From NCBI GenBank assembly GCA_023435745.1, contig JAEZMD010000002.1:235168-299167 (forward strand): a DNA stretch of 64,000 nt, in the 5' to 3' direction. Each line of letters begins with the position of its first letter. Position 1 is the stretch's first letter. The stretch is from Bacillota bacterium (GTDB lineage Bacteria; Bacillota; Clostridia; Acetivibrionales; DTU013). This document shows positions 52,619-62,900 of this stretch, one piece after another. The notes under the pieces are model-generated. The model did not search any database. It saw only the letters and a program-made list of their open reading frames with translations, and was not told where the DNA came from. Both the position numbers and the translations under genes were made by a program.

Positions 52619-52746
52619 TAATTTAGGAAATTGAAATCAGACAGTGTTGAAATATAGAGTGATTTAGTATAAACTTATAGCATTGTAAAGTGTTAATGTT
52701 GAATTATCTTTGCAATAATACATAATAGAGACATGGGGGGTAATTT

Positions 52747-53694
52747 GTGAAAAAGAGAATTATTGTAATTGGTTTGGCTCTGTTGCTGATCTGTTCACTG
52801 ATCCTTTCGGGATGCAGCGGCAAAACGACTCTAAAGATGGCTACCGGCGGCACTACAGGTACGTACTATGCATTTAGCGGTACTGTCTCCCAGGTTCTTT
52901 CATCAAAGATCAGCAATCTGAGCTTTGATGTTCAGTCCACAGGTGCTTCCAAGGCGAACATCTACCTTGTTGCTGATAAGGAAGCAGATATTGCAATTGT
53001 TCAGAATGATGTTATGTACTATGCAAACCAGGGAACCGACCTGTTCGCAGGTGAAGCGGTTACTGGATTCTCAGCCATGGCAGGGTGCTATGCAGAGGTT
53101 GTCCAGATTGTCTCAAAGAGCGACATTTCAGATATTTCCCAACTGAAGGGTAAGCGTGTTTCGGTTGGTGATGTCGGATCCGGCTGTGAGTTTAATGCCC
53201 ATCAGATTTTTGAAGCATACGGGATGACAGTTGATGACATTGAAGTTCACAATCTCAGCTTTGCAGACAGTGCCACCGCTCTAAAGGACGATAAAATCGA
53301 TGCATTCTTCTGCGTTGCAGGTGCTCCTACAACGGCTATTGTTGAGCTGGCCACTTCCAATGAGATCAATATATTGGAAGTTGATGATGAGCATGTTGCC
53401 GCATTGATTGAAAAATATCCTTTCTACACGAAATATGCTGTTCCGGGGAATTCTTACAAGGGTGTAGAGGAAGACAAGCAGACTGTTGCCGTTGTTGCTA
53501 CCTACATCGTATCCGATGATCTAAAGGAGGATCTGGTCTATGATATGACCAAGGCTCTCTTTGAGAATGCCGATGAAATCGCAAAAGCTCACCCGAAGGG
53601 TGCGGAGCTTGATGCTGAATACTCGGTTTCAGGAATATCAATTCCGATTCATCCGGGCGCGTTAAAGTATTATAAGGAAATTGGCGTTCGTTAA
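52747..53694 (+). CDS. TAXI-family TRAP transporter solute-binding lipoprotein
   Basis: 315 residues from a GTG at 52747 with GGGGGG upstream. Signal peptide with lipobox LSGC, then the TAXI family opening KMATGGTTGTYYAFSGTVSQ, ADIAIVQNDVMYYANQG, GKRVSVGDVGSGCEFNAHQI and DAFFCVAGAPTTAIVEL. It binds a solute (glutamate or other carboxylates in known members) outside and delivers it to the TRAP permease encoded two genes on. First gene of a three-gene operon. Confidence 0.9.
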   Translation: MKKRIIVIGLALLLICSLILSGCSGKTTLKMATGGTTGTYYAFSGTVSQVLSSKISNLSFDVQSTGASKANIYLVADKEADIAIVQNDVMYYANQGTDLFAGEAVTGFSAMAGCYAEVVQIVSKSDISDISQLKGKRVSVGDVGSGCEFNAHQIFEAYGMTVDDIEVHNLSFADSATALKDDKIDAFFCVAGAPTTAIVELATSNEINILEVDDEHVAALIEKYPFYTKYAVPGNSYKGVEEDKQTVAVVATYIVSDDLKEDLVYDMTKALFENADEIAKAHPKGAELDAEYSVSGISIPIHPGALKYYKEIGVR

Positions 53695-53709
53695 GGGATG
53701 TTGATGTAA

Positions 53710-54192
53710 ATGAAACGCATACTGACGGGGGCCGCACTGGTACTCATAGTTGCGTCCTCCGTTTTTTTTTACTTTATTTTTTCCGAACCGTGCCTGCTAT
53801 TGAAGGACGGCGATACAGGTGAGACGCTGGCGGAATATCCAATGAGTGAGGGGGATGAATTCTCTGTTACATTTATTCACTCTGTTAATAATAGTCCGGT
53901 GACTGATGTGTATGAATTCCGCGATGCCAGGATATTTGTTGTCAGAACGATTTATTATTCGTTTGGCGCCGGGGTGCAATCAGAGGTAGGAGAAGGACAG
54001 GCTCTGGAATATGGTGATGATGGTTCCATGATCGTCAGCGGATTTGAACGGCAAATGGATAACCTCTCCTATATTGTGGGTACTGTATCGGATCACACGC
54101 TTTATATTAACGATGAATCTTTCAGCCTTCGTAAAATATGCGGACGAAATGCAACAGTGCGTTTTGTATGCGGCCGGAGGTTTTCAGTATAA
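53710..54192 (+). CDS. DUF1850 protein of the TAXI-TRAP operon
   Basis: 160 residues with one N-terminal membrane helix. SVTFIHSVNNSPVTDVYEF and YYSFGAGVQSEVGEGQALEY are the DUF1850 hallmarks. The family is found nearly always between TAXI binding proteins and fused TRAP permeases, as here (15 bases after the binding protein), so it is a likely accessory subunit of that transporter. Confidence 0.85.
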   Translation: MKRILTGAALVLIVASSVFFYFIFSEPCLLLKDGDTGETLAEYPMSEGDEFSVTFIHSVNNSPVTDVYEFRDARIFVVRTIYYSFGAGVQSEVGEGQALEYGDDGSMIVSGFERQMDNLSYIVGTVSDHTLYINDESFSLRKICGRNATVRFVCGRRFSV

Positions 54193-54243
54193 ATACAATG
54201 AATCATTTTAGTTGATTTGACCCATCGAAAAGGAGGATTACGC

Positions 54244-56196
54244 ATGTCCGAACCAAAAAACACAGTCCGGTCTTCAATGGGCGATGTCGAGCAGATCAAT
54301 GTTGAAGCCGTTATGGCTGAATACGATCGTGAATCCAACACGAGGCATTACACAGGCGTCCCAAAGGTAGTAGTACGATATATTTTGGCTGCATTTTCAT
54401 TATTTGTATTTTATATGAATCTTATCAGTGCCTGGCCGGAGCAGATTAGAAGAACTTCTTTCGTAGCTTTGATCGTATTTATGGCTTTCATGCTCTTCCC
54501 GGCCAGAAAGAAATCTGCCAAACGTATTAATTTCGTACCCTGGTATGATATCATACTCGGTGTTGTCGGTGCCGCATGTTTCTTTTACTACTCATTCAAT
54601 TTTGAAAATATGGCACTGAAGGCTACACGTATCGGCCAAATGGATGTCATCATCGGTATTGTCGGTATACTGATTATTGCAGAGGTATGCAGAAGAGTAG
54701 TCGGGCTGCCGATCCTGGTGGTTGCCGCTGCTTTCATTGTGTATGCGTTTACTGCAAGATACTCAATCACCAGAATTGTGTATACTCTGTTCTATACACT
54801 TGATGGCGTCATTGGAACTCCAATTGGTGTTTGCTCCACATTCATCGTGCTTTTTATCATATTGGGGGCTTTTCTTGAAAAAACAAATATTGGCGTCTTT
54901 TTTATAGATATCGCAAACTCCATTGCAGGACGTGCCACCGGCGGTCCAGCCAAGGTTGCCGTTATCTCCAGCGCTCTGGAGGGTATGTATTCCGGCAGCT
55001 CGGTTGCAAATACTGTTGGGTCTGGAAGCGTTACAATTCCAGTTATGAAGAAGACCGGATACGATAAGGATTTTGCCGGCGCAGTTGAAGCAGCTGCTTC
55101 AACCGGCGGCCAAATTATGCCTCCTATTATGGGTGCTGCAGCATTCCTGATGGCTGAGATGACCGAACTGCCTTATTCTGTTATTGCGACGGCAGCCATC
55201 TTTCCAGCGATTCTGTACTTTTCCGGTATTTTTCTGATGGTGCATTTTGAAGCTAAGAAAGTTGGGCTGAAGGGACTTCCGAAGGAATCAATCCCTAACT
55301 TTTTTAAACTGCTGCTGACAAAAGGGTATCTTTTCATACCGATCATTGTGCTCATTGTTACAATGTCCATCGGGTATACTGCTTCACGTGCAGCTTGTCT
55401 GGCGATCCTTGCCGCAATTGTTGTCAGTATGTTCCGCAAAGAGACGCGACTGACGCCAAAAGCCTTTGCTGATGCGCTTGAGAACGGCGCAAAGAACACC
55501 ATTGGTGTTGCTGCGGCCTGTGCCATCGCAGGTATCATTGTGGGAATCGTTTCACTTACCGGTATCGGTCTGAAGCTTGCCGACGGTCTGCTGATGCTCT
55601 CGGGCGGAATTGACATACTGGCGCTGTTCCTGACTATGATTGCGTGTATCATTCTAGGTATGGGTGTTCCTACAACTGCAAACTATGTAATCATGGCGAC
55701 AATCACAGCACCGATTATACTCAAGTTGATCCCCGGCACGCCTGTACTTGCCGCGCATATGTTTGTCTTCTACTTCGGTATTGTTGCAGATATAACGCCT
55801 CCTGTGGCTTTGGCGGCTTATGCCGGCTCTGCGATCTCAGGCGGCAACCCCATACGGACAGGTATTATTGCAACCAGGCTTGCGATTGCGGCGTTCATTA
55901 TTCCATACATTTTTGTGCTTAACCCATCTATGCTTCTGATTAATACCTCAATTCCACAGGTGGTTCAGATTATTATTACTTCCACTATCGGGATGTTTGC
56001 TATAGCAGGAGGCCTGGAAGGCTTCATGAAGAAGAAAATGCCATGGTGGCAGAGGATTATGGCCGTTGCGGGAGGTCTGATGCTGATTGATCCGGGTCTG
56101 ATAACCGACCTTGTCGGAATTGTTATTATTGCGTTCGTTTGCTTTGTACAGTATGTTATGAAGGATAATGACAGGGAGAAGGCGCTCGAAGCTTGA
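54244..56196 (+). CDS. TRAP transporter fused permease (DctQM)
   Basis: 650 residues from the ATG at 54244 (AAGGAGG 7 bases upstream). An N-terminal four-helix DctQ-like part (about 45-165) is fused to the DctM large subunit. Typical blocks include GPAKVAVISSALEGMYSGSS, KTGYDKDFAGAVEAAASTGG followed by QIMPPIMGAAAFLMAE, and LGMGVPTTANYVIMATI. It imports a solute bound by the TAXI protein using a sodium or proton gradient. Confidence 0.9.
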   Translation: MSEPKNTVRSSMGDVEQINVEAVMAEYDRESNTRHYTGVPKVVVRYILAAFSLFVFYMNLISAWPEQIRRTSFVALIVFMAFMLFPARKKSAKRINFVPWYDIILGVVGAACFFYYSFNFENMALKATRIGQMDVIIGIVGILIIAEVCRRVVGLPILVVAAAFIVYAFTARYSITRIVYTLFYTLDGVIGTPIGVCSTFIVLFIILGAFLEKTNIGVFFIDIANSIAGRATGGPAKVAVISSALEGMYSGSSVANTVGSGSVTIPVMKKTGYDKDFAGAVEAAASTGGQIMPPIMGAAAFLMAEMTELPYSVIATAAIFPAILYFSGIFLMVHFEAKKVGLKGLPKESIPNFFKLLLTKGYLFIPIIVLIVTMSIGYTASRAACLAILAAIVVSMFRKETRLTPKAFADALENGAKNTIGVAAACAIAGIIVGIVSLTGIGLKLADGLLMLSGGIDILALFLTMIACIILGMGVPTTANYVIMATITAPIILKLIPGTPVLAAHMFVFYFGIVADITPPVALAAYAGSAISGGNPIRTGIIATRLAIAAFIIPYIFVLNPSMLLINTSIPQVVQIIITSTIGMFAIAGGLEGFMKKKMPWWQRIMAVAGGLMLIDPGLITDLVGIVIIAFVCFVQYVMKDNDREKALEA

Positions 56197-56341
56197 GGCG
56201 TGCCGCATGAGACGTGTGATGAGCGCATGGAGCGTGAAGCTTATGCACGTTATGCATTTATGCTTGAGGCGTGGCGCTTGGCACTTCAGGCATTGTGCCA
56301 GACAGTTGTGACCTGATTTGATATTAAAGTTGGTTAGCATA

Positions 56342-56376
56342 AAAAACAGCACTGTGATTTCTGCAGTGCTGTTTTT
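56342..56376. terminator. Bidirectional terminator
   Basis: AAAAACAGCACTG pairs with CAGTGCTGTTTTT around a 9-base loop. It separates the converging TRAP and acyl-CoA synthetase genes and has A/T tracts on both sides. Confidence 0.85.
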
Positions 56377-56393
56377 GTGTTTGCCCGATTTAT

Positions 56394-58049
56394 CTATTTA
56401 TCATCATTTTCGCGGATTTCAACCCTTCTTATTTTGCCGCTGATTGTCTTGGGAAGCTCGCTTACGAATTCAATGATCCTTGGATATTTATACGGGGCAG
56501 TGACCTTCTTTACATGATCCTGCAATTCCCTGACAAGGTTATCGCTTGCGACATAGTTTTTAGCAAGCACAACCGTAGCTTTTACGATCTGACCTCTATC
56601 GGGGTCGGGTACTGCTGTGATTGCACATTCGAGTACGGCCGGGTGTTCCACAAGAGCGCTTTCAACCTCAAAAGGCCCAATTCTATAGCCTGAGCTTTTA
56701 ATAAGGTCATCTGCACGCCCGACAAACCAATAATAACCGTCTTCATCTCTCCATGCCATATCGCCGGTGTAATAAATATTGTCATGCCAAACCTTATGTG
56801 TCAGAGCAGAATCTCTGTAGTAGCCGTCGAACATACCAAAGGGCTTACGCTTATCTGTGCGGACTACCAACTGGCCTTCTTCGCCAACATCGCAGGAATT
56901 TCCGTTCTCATCCAGCAGATCAATATCATATCCCGGCGAAGGCTTGCCCATGGATCCTGGCTTTGGTTCCAGCCAAGGGTATGTAGCAACAGTTACGGTC
57001 AACTCTGTCTGGCCATATGCTTCCATGAGCTTGATACCGGTTGCTTTGAAAAATTGATTATAAACTTCCGGATTCAACGGCTCACCTGCGATGGAACAAT
57101 CCTTAAGGTTGCTCAGATCATATTTTGACAGATCCTCTTTAATAAAGAACCTGTAGATAGTAGGAGGTGCGCAAAAGGAAGTGACCTTATGATTCACGAT
57201 AACATCAAGGAATTCCTTGGGGACAAATTTGTCATAATCATAGACAAATACCGCTGCACCGGAGATCCACTGACCATATATTTTGCCCCACATCGCTTTG
57301 GCCCAGCCGGTATCGGCCACTGTCAGGTGAAGCCCGCCATCCGTTACATTTTGCCAATACTTTGCAGTGAGAATATGACCGAGAGGATAAGTAAAATTGT
57401 GCTGAACCATTTTTGGCATTCCGGTAGTGCCGGATGTAAAGTAAAGCAGCATGATATCTTCATTTTTTGTAGCATCAGCACCTGAAGCTCTTTCAAATTC
57501 AGCTGATGTTTTCTCCAGTTCACTTGTGAAATCGAGCCAGCCCTTTCTCTTATCTCCAACCAGCGCTTTTGTCTTTAAGGTTGGCGTATCGGGCATAGCT
57601 TTTTCCACATGCTCGATTACTTCATCATCAGTAACTGAAACAATCATTTTGATATCAGCGGCATTGCATCTGTAAACGATATCCTTTGTCGTGAGAAGGT
57701 GAGTTGCAGGGATACAGATTGCACCTATCTTGTGTAAACCAAGCAGACAGAACCAGAATTCGTACCTTCTCTTCAGAATCAGCATGACAGGATCGCTTTT
57801 TTTAATGCCATTATTTTTGAAGAAATTGGCAGCCTTGTCACTGTAATATTTCATTTGTGCAAAACTAAAACTGGCTTCGTTACCTTTGTCGTCACACCAG
57901 ACGATAGCTGTTTTATCCGGTGTCTCAGCAGCGATCACATCTACAACGTCATATGCGTAGTTGAAGTCTCCGGGAATGTTAATACTGAAATTTTCGTACA
58001 AATCCTCGTATGATGAAAAATCCTTTTTACTTAAAAATTTATCGAGCAT
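56394..58049 (-). CDS. Acyl-CoA synthetase (AMP-forming)
   Basis: 551 residues from the ATG at 58049. AMP-binding motifs: LLYFTSGTTGMPKMVQHNFT (P-loop), EAYGQTELTVT, YYTGDMAWRDEDGYYWFVGR, SSGYRIGPFEVES and the adenylation lysine region PKTISGKIRRVEIR. Overall layout is that of medium-chain or acetyl/propionyl-type synthetases (ACSM). The acid is unknown; carboxylates imported by the neighbouring TAXI-TRAP system are possible substrates. The cupin regulator gene lies 61 bases upstream in the same direction. Confidence 0.9.
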   Translation of the reverse strand: MLDKFLSKKDFSSYEDLYENFSINIPGDFNYAYDVVDVIAAETPDKTAIVWCDDKGNEASFSFAQMKYYSDKAANFFKNNGIKKSDPVMLILKRRYEFWFCLLGLHKIGAICIPATHLLTTKDIVYRCNAADIKMIVSVTDDEVIEHVEKAMPDTPTLKTKALVGDKRKGWLDFTSELEKTSAEFERASGADATKNEDIMLLYFTSGTTGMPKMVQHNFTYPLGHILTAKYWQNVTDGGLHLTVADTGWAKAMWGKIYGQWISGAAVFVYDYDKFVPKEFLDVIVNHKVTSFCAPPTIYRFFIKEDLSKYDLSNLKDCSIAGEPLNPEVYNQFFKATGIKLMEAYGQTELTVTVATYPWLEPKPGSMGKPSPGYDIDLLDENGNSCDVGEEGQLVVRTDKRKPFGMFDGYYRDSALTHKVWHDNIYYTGDMAWRDEDGYYWFVGRADDLIKSSGYRIGPFEVESALVEHPAVLECAITAVPDPDRGQIVKATVVLAKNYVASDNLVRELQDHVKKVTAPYKYPRIIEFVSELPKTISGKIRRVEIRENDDK

Positions 58050-58110
58050 AATAAACCTCTTGTTTTCAAATTTTATTTAACTTGTTTTACCAACTAGCGT
58101 TTTGAAGTAA

Positions 58111-58665
58111 CTAAATAATGATTGCCAGAAATTTGGCCGTTTTATCACCGATTGCTTTCATTCCGTGGCTGCAGGAGGAGTCGAAGTATAATGAGTCGCC
58201 TTCATTTAAAATGAGCTGATGACCATCCAGATAGATCATTAGGGTACCTTCCAGTACATAGTTGAACTCCTGGCCCGGGTGTGTGTTCAAATGAATGGGT
58301 TCGTCGTCCGCAGACGGCTCAACAGTGACTCTGAAGGGCTCAGCCGCTTTATTGATAAAATTATATGCAAGGCTGTGGTATTTGTACGGGTTTTTACGGT
58401 CGACACTAACCCCTTTGTCCTTTCTGACAAGGGAATAAGTGCGAAGACGCGGATCTTCGCCGGTCAAAATTGCCGTTAATTCCACGTGAAACTTGTTAGC
58501 AAGCTCATAAAGGAAACCAATTGGGATATCAACATTTCCGGTTTCGAACTCCTTGTATTCCTCAGCCGGGATACCCAGATCCTTCGCCAAAGCCTCTATG
58601 GAAAGCCCCGCAATATCTCGTAAATCCTTAATTCTTGCGGCTATCTGTTTGATTTGGTCCGACAT
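58111..58665 (-). CDS. XRE-cupin transcriptional regulator
   Basis: 184 residues from the ATG at 58665 (AAGGAT upstream). The N-terminal helix-turn-helix (IKDLRDIAGLSIEALAKDLG) is followed by a cupin domain (about 105-184) with HPGQEFNYVLEGTLMIYLDG and DSLYFDSSCSHGMKAIGD. These regulators sense a small molecule through the cupin. Likely controls the acyl-CoA synthetase gene next to it. Confidence 0.85.
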   Translation of the reverse strand: MSDQIKQIAARIKDLRDIAGLSIEALAKDLGIPAEEYKEFETGNVDIPIGFLYELANKFHVELTAILTGEDPRLRTYSLVRKDKGVSVDRKNPYKYHSLAYNFINKAAEPFRVTVEPSADDEPIHLNTHPGQEFNYVLEGTLMIYLDGHQLILNEGDSLYFDSSCSHGMKAIGDKTAKFLAIII

Positions 58666-58813
58666 TCAAATCATCCTTTCCAGTAAGTAATTTATCCCTA
58701 GATAATATCACAAAGCCTTAGCGAAATAAACCAGGTGTAATAGGAAGTGTATGTGATGTCAAAAAAACGTAAAAAAAATGAATGTTTTTTGGCTGCGGGG
58801 GATGGGATGATTT

Positions 58814-58940
58814 GGGGACGTTTCTCAACATAACAGCAGGATTTGGGAATGGTGGTGGGGATGGGGACGTTTCTCAACGTAACAGCATTGATTCGAACAC
58901 CTTAGCAGCCGTTGACAGGGGGACGTTTCTCAACTTTGCG
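58814..58940 (+). repeat. Three GGGGACGTTTCTCA copies at the LysR gene end
   Basis: Copies start at 58814, 58863 and 58918. The first two extend identically into AAC(A/G)TAACAGCA. The second and third lie inside the LysR reading frame on the other strand; the second supplies its stop codon. Confidence 0.85.
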
Positions 58941-59755
58941 ACCCCAAGCTTCCTTTTTGGCAAGGGCTCAGTAAGCTTCAAAATGAAGAGCTCACCTGAC
59001 GATACCATCTCAGAAACACTTTCCCTTAAAACATGCGCAATTCCAAGGCCTATTCTTGACAATTCGGTTAAAAGCTCCATGCTTTCAAGCTCTATTTCCG
59101 GAGAAATATTAATACCGATAGAGTTGAAGCATGAATCGAGATTCCGCCTGGTTGAGCTTTCCTTCTGAAGAAGGAGAAGTGGCAAAGCAGCCAGTTCCTC
59201 TGGTGTTACTTCTTTTCCATTAAGATATTCAAACCGTGAAGATGCTACAAAAACATCTTCCACCTCTTTGAATACCGGAGTATCAATGTCCTTATCTATT
59301 ACCGGCAAGGTTACTATGCCAAGATCCACTGCGCCAGACTTAAGCGAATTGATTATTCCAGGAGAGGTACGATTAATGATTTGTATTTTTATCATGGGGT
59401 ATTCAAGAACATATTTATGTAACAGAGGGATCAATAGATGTCTAAGTATTGTATCGCCGACACCAATTTTTATCTCACCTATTTCCAGCAACTGCATTTC
59501 CCGTATTTTTGCCTCTGCTGTTTTTAACAGGCTGTATGCCTGTTCGACGTGACTATATAGCATTTCGCCTATTGATGTAAGCTTCACATGTTTTGTTCCG
59601 CGTATAAAAAGTGTGCTGCCCGACTGCGTTTCAAGGCTTTTTATAGATTGACTTACAGCGGACTGAGATACATAAAGGTCTTTTGCTGCAGCTGAAAAAC
59701 TCCCTTTTTTTGCTACGGTATAGAAAATTTTATACAGCTCAAAGTTTATATCCAT
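58874..59755 (-). CDS. LysR family transcriptional regulator
   Basis: 293 residues from the ATG at 59755 (AGGTG 6 bases upstream); a TTG at 59773 is in frame. N-terminal HTH: ELYKIFYTVAKKGSFSAAAK, DLYVSQSAVSQSIKSLETQS. The effector domain has IGVGDTILRHLLIPLLHKY and LGIVTLPVID. The last 20 residues (KLRNVPLSTAAKVFESMLLR) are encoded partly by two inverted GGGGAC repeats, and the TGA stop arises from one of them, so the natural end may have been replaced. Divergent from purL, a possible target. Confidence 0.85.
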   Translation of the reverse strand: MDINFELYKIFYTVAKKGSFSAAAKDLYVSQSAVSQSIKSLETQSGSTLFIRGTKHVKLTSIGEMLYSHVEQAYSLLKTAEAKIREMQLLEIGEIKIGVGDTILRHLLIPLLHKYVLEYPMIKIQIINRTSPGIINSLKSGAVDLGIVTLPVIDKDIDTPVFKEVEDVFVASSRFEYLNGKEVTPEELAALPLLLLQKESSTRRNLDSCFNSIGINISPEIELESMELLTELSRIGLGIAHVLRESVSEMVSSGELFILKLTEPLPKRKLGVAKLRNVPLSTAAKVFESMLLR

Positions 59756-59928
59756 AAGAGCACCTAATATCAATCATTAAATATATTAATTATTATTATG
59801 AATTATATCATTGTATAATTTTATTGTAAAGATAATAAGGAGAATGACTTATTGGTTCGACTTATTTGATGGTTTTGACAGGTATTCGACTCGAAATTTT
59901 ACGGCATAAAGCCGGGTGTGGGGTGCAT

Positions 59929-62900
59929 ATGATGAGTGAAATGTTACAGAGAAACAAGGTGAGACGCATATATGCAGAAAAAAAGAAGGGCTATGATGTC
60001 GAGGCTCAGGGGCTATTTAAAGACTTAAAAAGCAATCTTGGCATACACGCTTTAGAAGGTGTCCGCGTCATAAACAGATATGACATAACTGGTATTTCGG
60101 ATAAAGAATATTATGCATCGCGGTTTGTAATTTTTTCTGAACCGCCGGTGGATCATTTGTATGAGGAAGAAGTCATATTTTCTTCGGATGAAAGAGTTTT
60201 TTCAGTTGAATACCTTCCAGGGCAATATGACCAGAGAGCGGATTCAGCATCTCAGTGTATTCAGTTTCTAACACTTGGAGAAAAGCCTGACTGTAAAACA
60301 GCAAAGCTCATCGTGCTGAAAGGTATAATTTCTCAGGATGATTTTGAAAGAATTAAGTTGTATTGCATCAATCCCGTTGATAGCCGCGAAGCCTCACTTG
60401 AGAAACCTGAATCGCTCAAAGTAAATTTGGAGTACCCGGGGGACGTTTCTCAATTAAACGACTTTTGCAAAATGACAAAGGAAGAACTGACTTTGCTGCA
60501 TAACGAGCTTCAGTTGGCAATGTCGCCTGATGATCTTGAATTCTGTCGGAGCTATTTTGCTGAAAAAGAGAATAGAGATCCCACTATTACTGAAATCAGG
60601 ATGATCGATACGTATTGGTCAGACCACTGCAGGCACACAACGTTTTTAACAAAAATCAATAATGTGCAATTCGAAAATGGTCCATATAGTGAACTTATGA
60701 AAACTATTTATGATAACTATCTAGCTTCGAGAAAATTTGTTTATGGTAGCAGAGAGAAAGACATTTGCTTAATGGATCTGGCTACGATAGCAATGAAAGA
60801 ACTACGGAAAAGAGATATGCTGAATGATCTGGATGTTTCAGATGAAATAAATGCCTGCAGCATTGTTGTCAACGCAGATATTAACGGGAAAAGCGAAGAT
60901 TGGCTTGTGATGTTCAAGAATGAAACGCATAATCATCCGACTGAAATAGAGCCTTTTGGCGGTGCTGCAACTTGTCTCGGGGGCGCAATTCGCGATCCGC
61001 TTTCAGGTAGATCTTATGTCTACCAAGCTATGAGGGTTACGGGCAGCGGTGACCCGAGGACAAATGTAAAAGATACATTACCCGGCAAGCTGCCCCAAAG
61101 GAAGATTACGACCGGTGCGGCAGCTGGTTACAGTTCTTATGGGAACCAGATAGGGCTCGCAACTGGCCAGGTCACCGAGCTGTACGATGAAGATTATATT
61201 GCTAAACGAATGGAAATCGGTGTGGTAATTGGGGCAGCTCCCAAGAGGAATGTCATCAGGTCCGAACCGGAACCCGGAGACAGCATTATTTTACTTGGAG
61301 GGAGGACGGGACGAGACGGCTGTGGGGGCGCAACAGGTTCTTCGAAGGAGCATGATGAGAAGTCGCTGCTTACATGTGGCGCTGAAGTGCAAAAGGGGAA
61401 TCCGCCGACTGAACGCAAAATTCAGAGACTTTTCCGTAATGAACAGGTTAGCCGTATGATAAAAAGATGTAATGATTTTGGGGCAGGCGGTGTGTCCGTT
61501 GCGATTGGTGAACTAGCAGACGGCTTGGATATTGATCTTGATAAAGTGCCGAAGAAATATGAAGGTCTGGATGGCACAGAACTTGCTATCTCTGAATCGC
61601 AGGAAAGAATGGCTGTTGTTGTTTCGAATAAAGATGAAGAGGAGTTTATTCGAAAAGCTGCAGACGAAAATCTTGAGGCGACGAAGGTTGCTGTTGTAAC
61701 TGATACAGGCAGATTAAGGATTAAATGGCGCGACAAGATCATTGTTGACATAAGCCGTGAATTTATTAATACAAATGGAATGAAACAAAACATTGATGTT
61801 TATATAAAGTCACCATATAAACATATCATACAAGAAACGTATCCAAAAAGAGAAACGTCCCCCAAAAAATCTGTTAGTAGAGAAACGTCCCCCTGTGTGT
61901 CCCCCAGTGAGATTGCAGACATGTGGATATGCAGCATGCAAAGGCTTGAGCTTGCATGTCAGAAGGGATTGGTCGAAAGATTTGATAGTACAATTGGTGC
62001 GGGTACTGTTTTGATGCCGTTTGGAGGGAAGCACCAACTCAGCCCAGCCGAAGGAATGGCTGCGAAGCTTCCTGTTTTGGATGGAGATACAAATACATGT
62101 ACATTGATGACTCATGGCTTTAACCCTGCTATTGCGAAGCAGAGCCCTTTCCATGGAGCCGTTTATGCTCTTACCGAGGCTATTGCCAAAATTGCAGCCA
62201 TGGGTGGTGACTATCATAATATAAGGCTGACACTGCAGGAGTACTTTGAGAAGCCCGGGAAAGATCCTGTAAGATGGGGGAAACCATTTAGCGCATTATT
62301 GGGTGCATATTATGTACAGCTTAAGCTTGGCTTGCCGGCCATAGGCGGGAAGGACAGCATGTCAGGTACATTTAAAGACATTAATGTGCCTCCTACATTG
62401 GTTGCTTTTGCTGTTGCGGTTAGTGATGCCAATCATGTTATTTCTACAGAGTTTAAGAAGGTCAGAAGTCAGGTTGTACTGCTTAAACTAAGCAAGGATG
62501 CAAATGAATTACCTGATTTTAGTCAGCTTGATCGGAACTTTACGAAGGTTTATGAGCTTGCGAAAAGCGGTAAGATATATGCTGCACATTCAATACGCAA
62601 TGGCGGAATAGCAGAGGCTACCAGCAGAATGTGCTTTGGAAATATGATCGGCATCGAAATCAGAAGCGAATACAATGCTGATTTATTTACACCGGACTAC
62701 GGTTCGCTATTATTGGAAATAGATAAGGCAGAGGATGCAGAAAAACTCTTGAAAGACTTGGACTACTCAATCGTAGGGCACACAATTGAGGAACCGGTTA
62801 TTGTATTGTCAGGAACTCGTCAGAGGTCAGCGCAGGGGAAAACTCAGGGGACGTTTCTCAAATTAAGTACGCTTTTGGAGAAATGGATGGAGCCTTTGGA

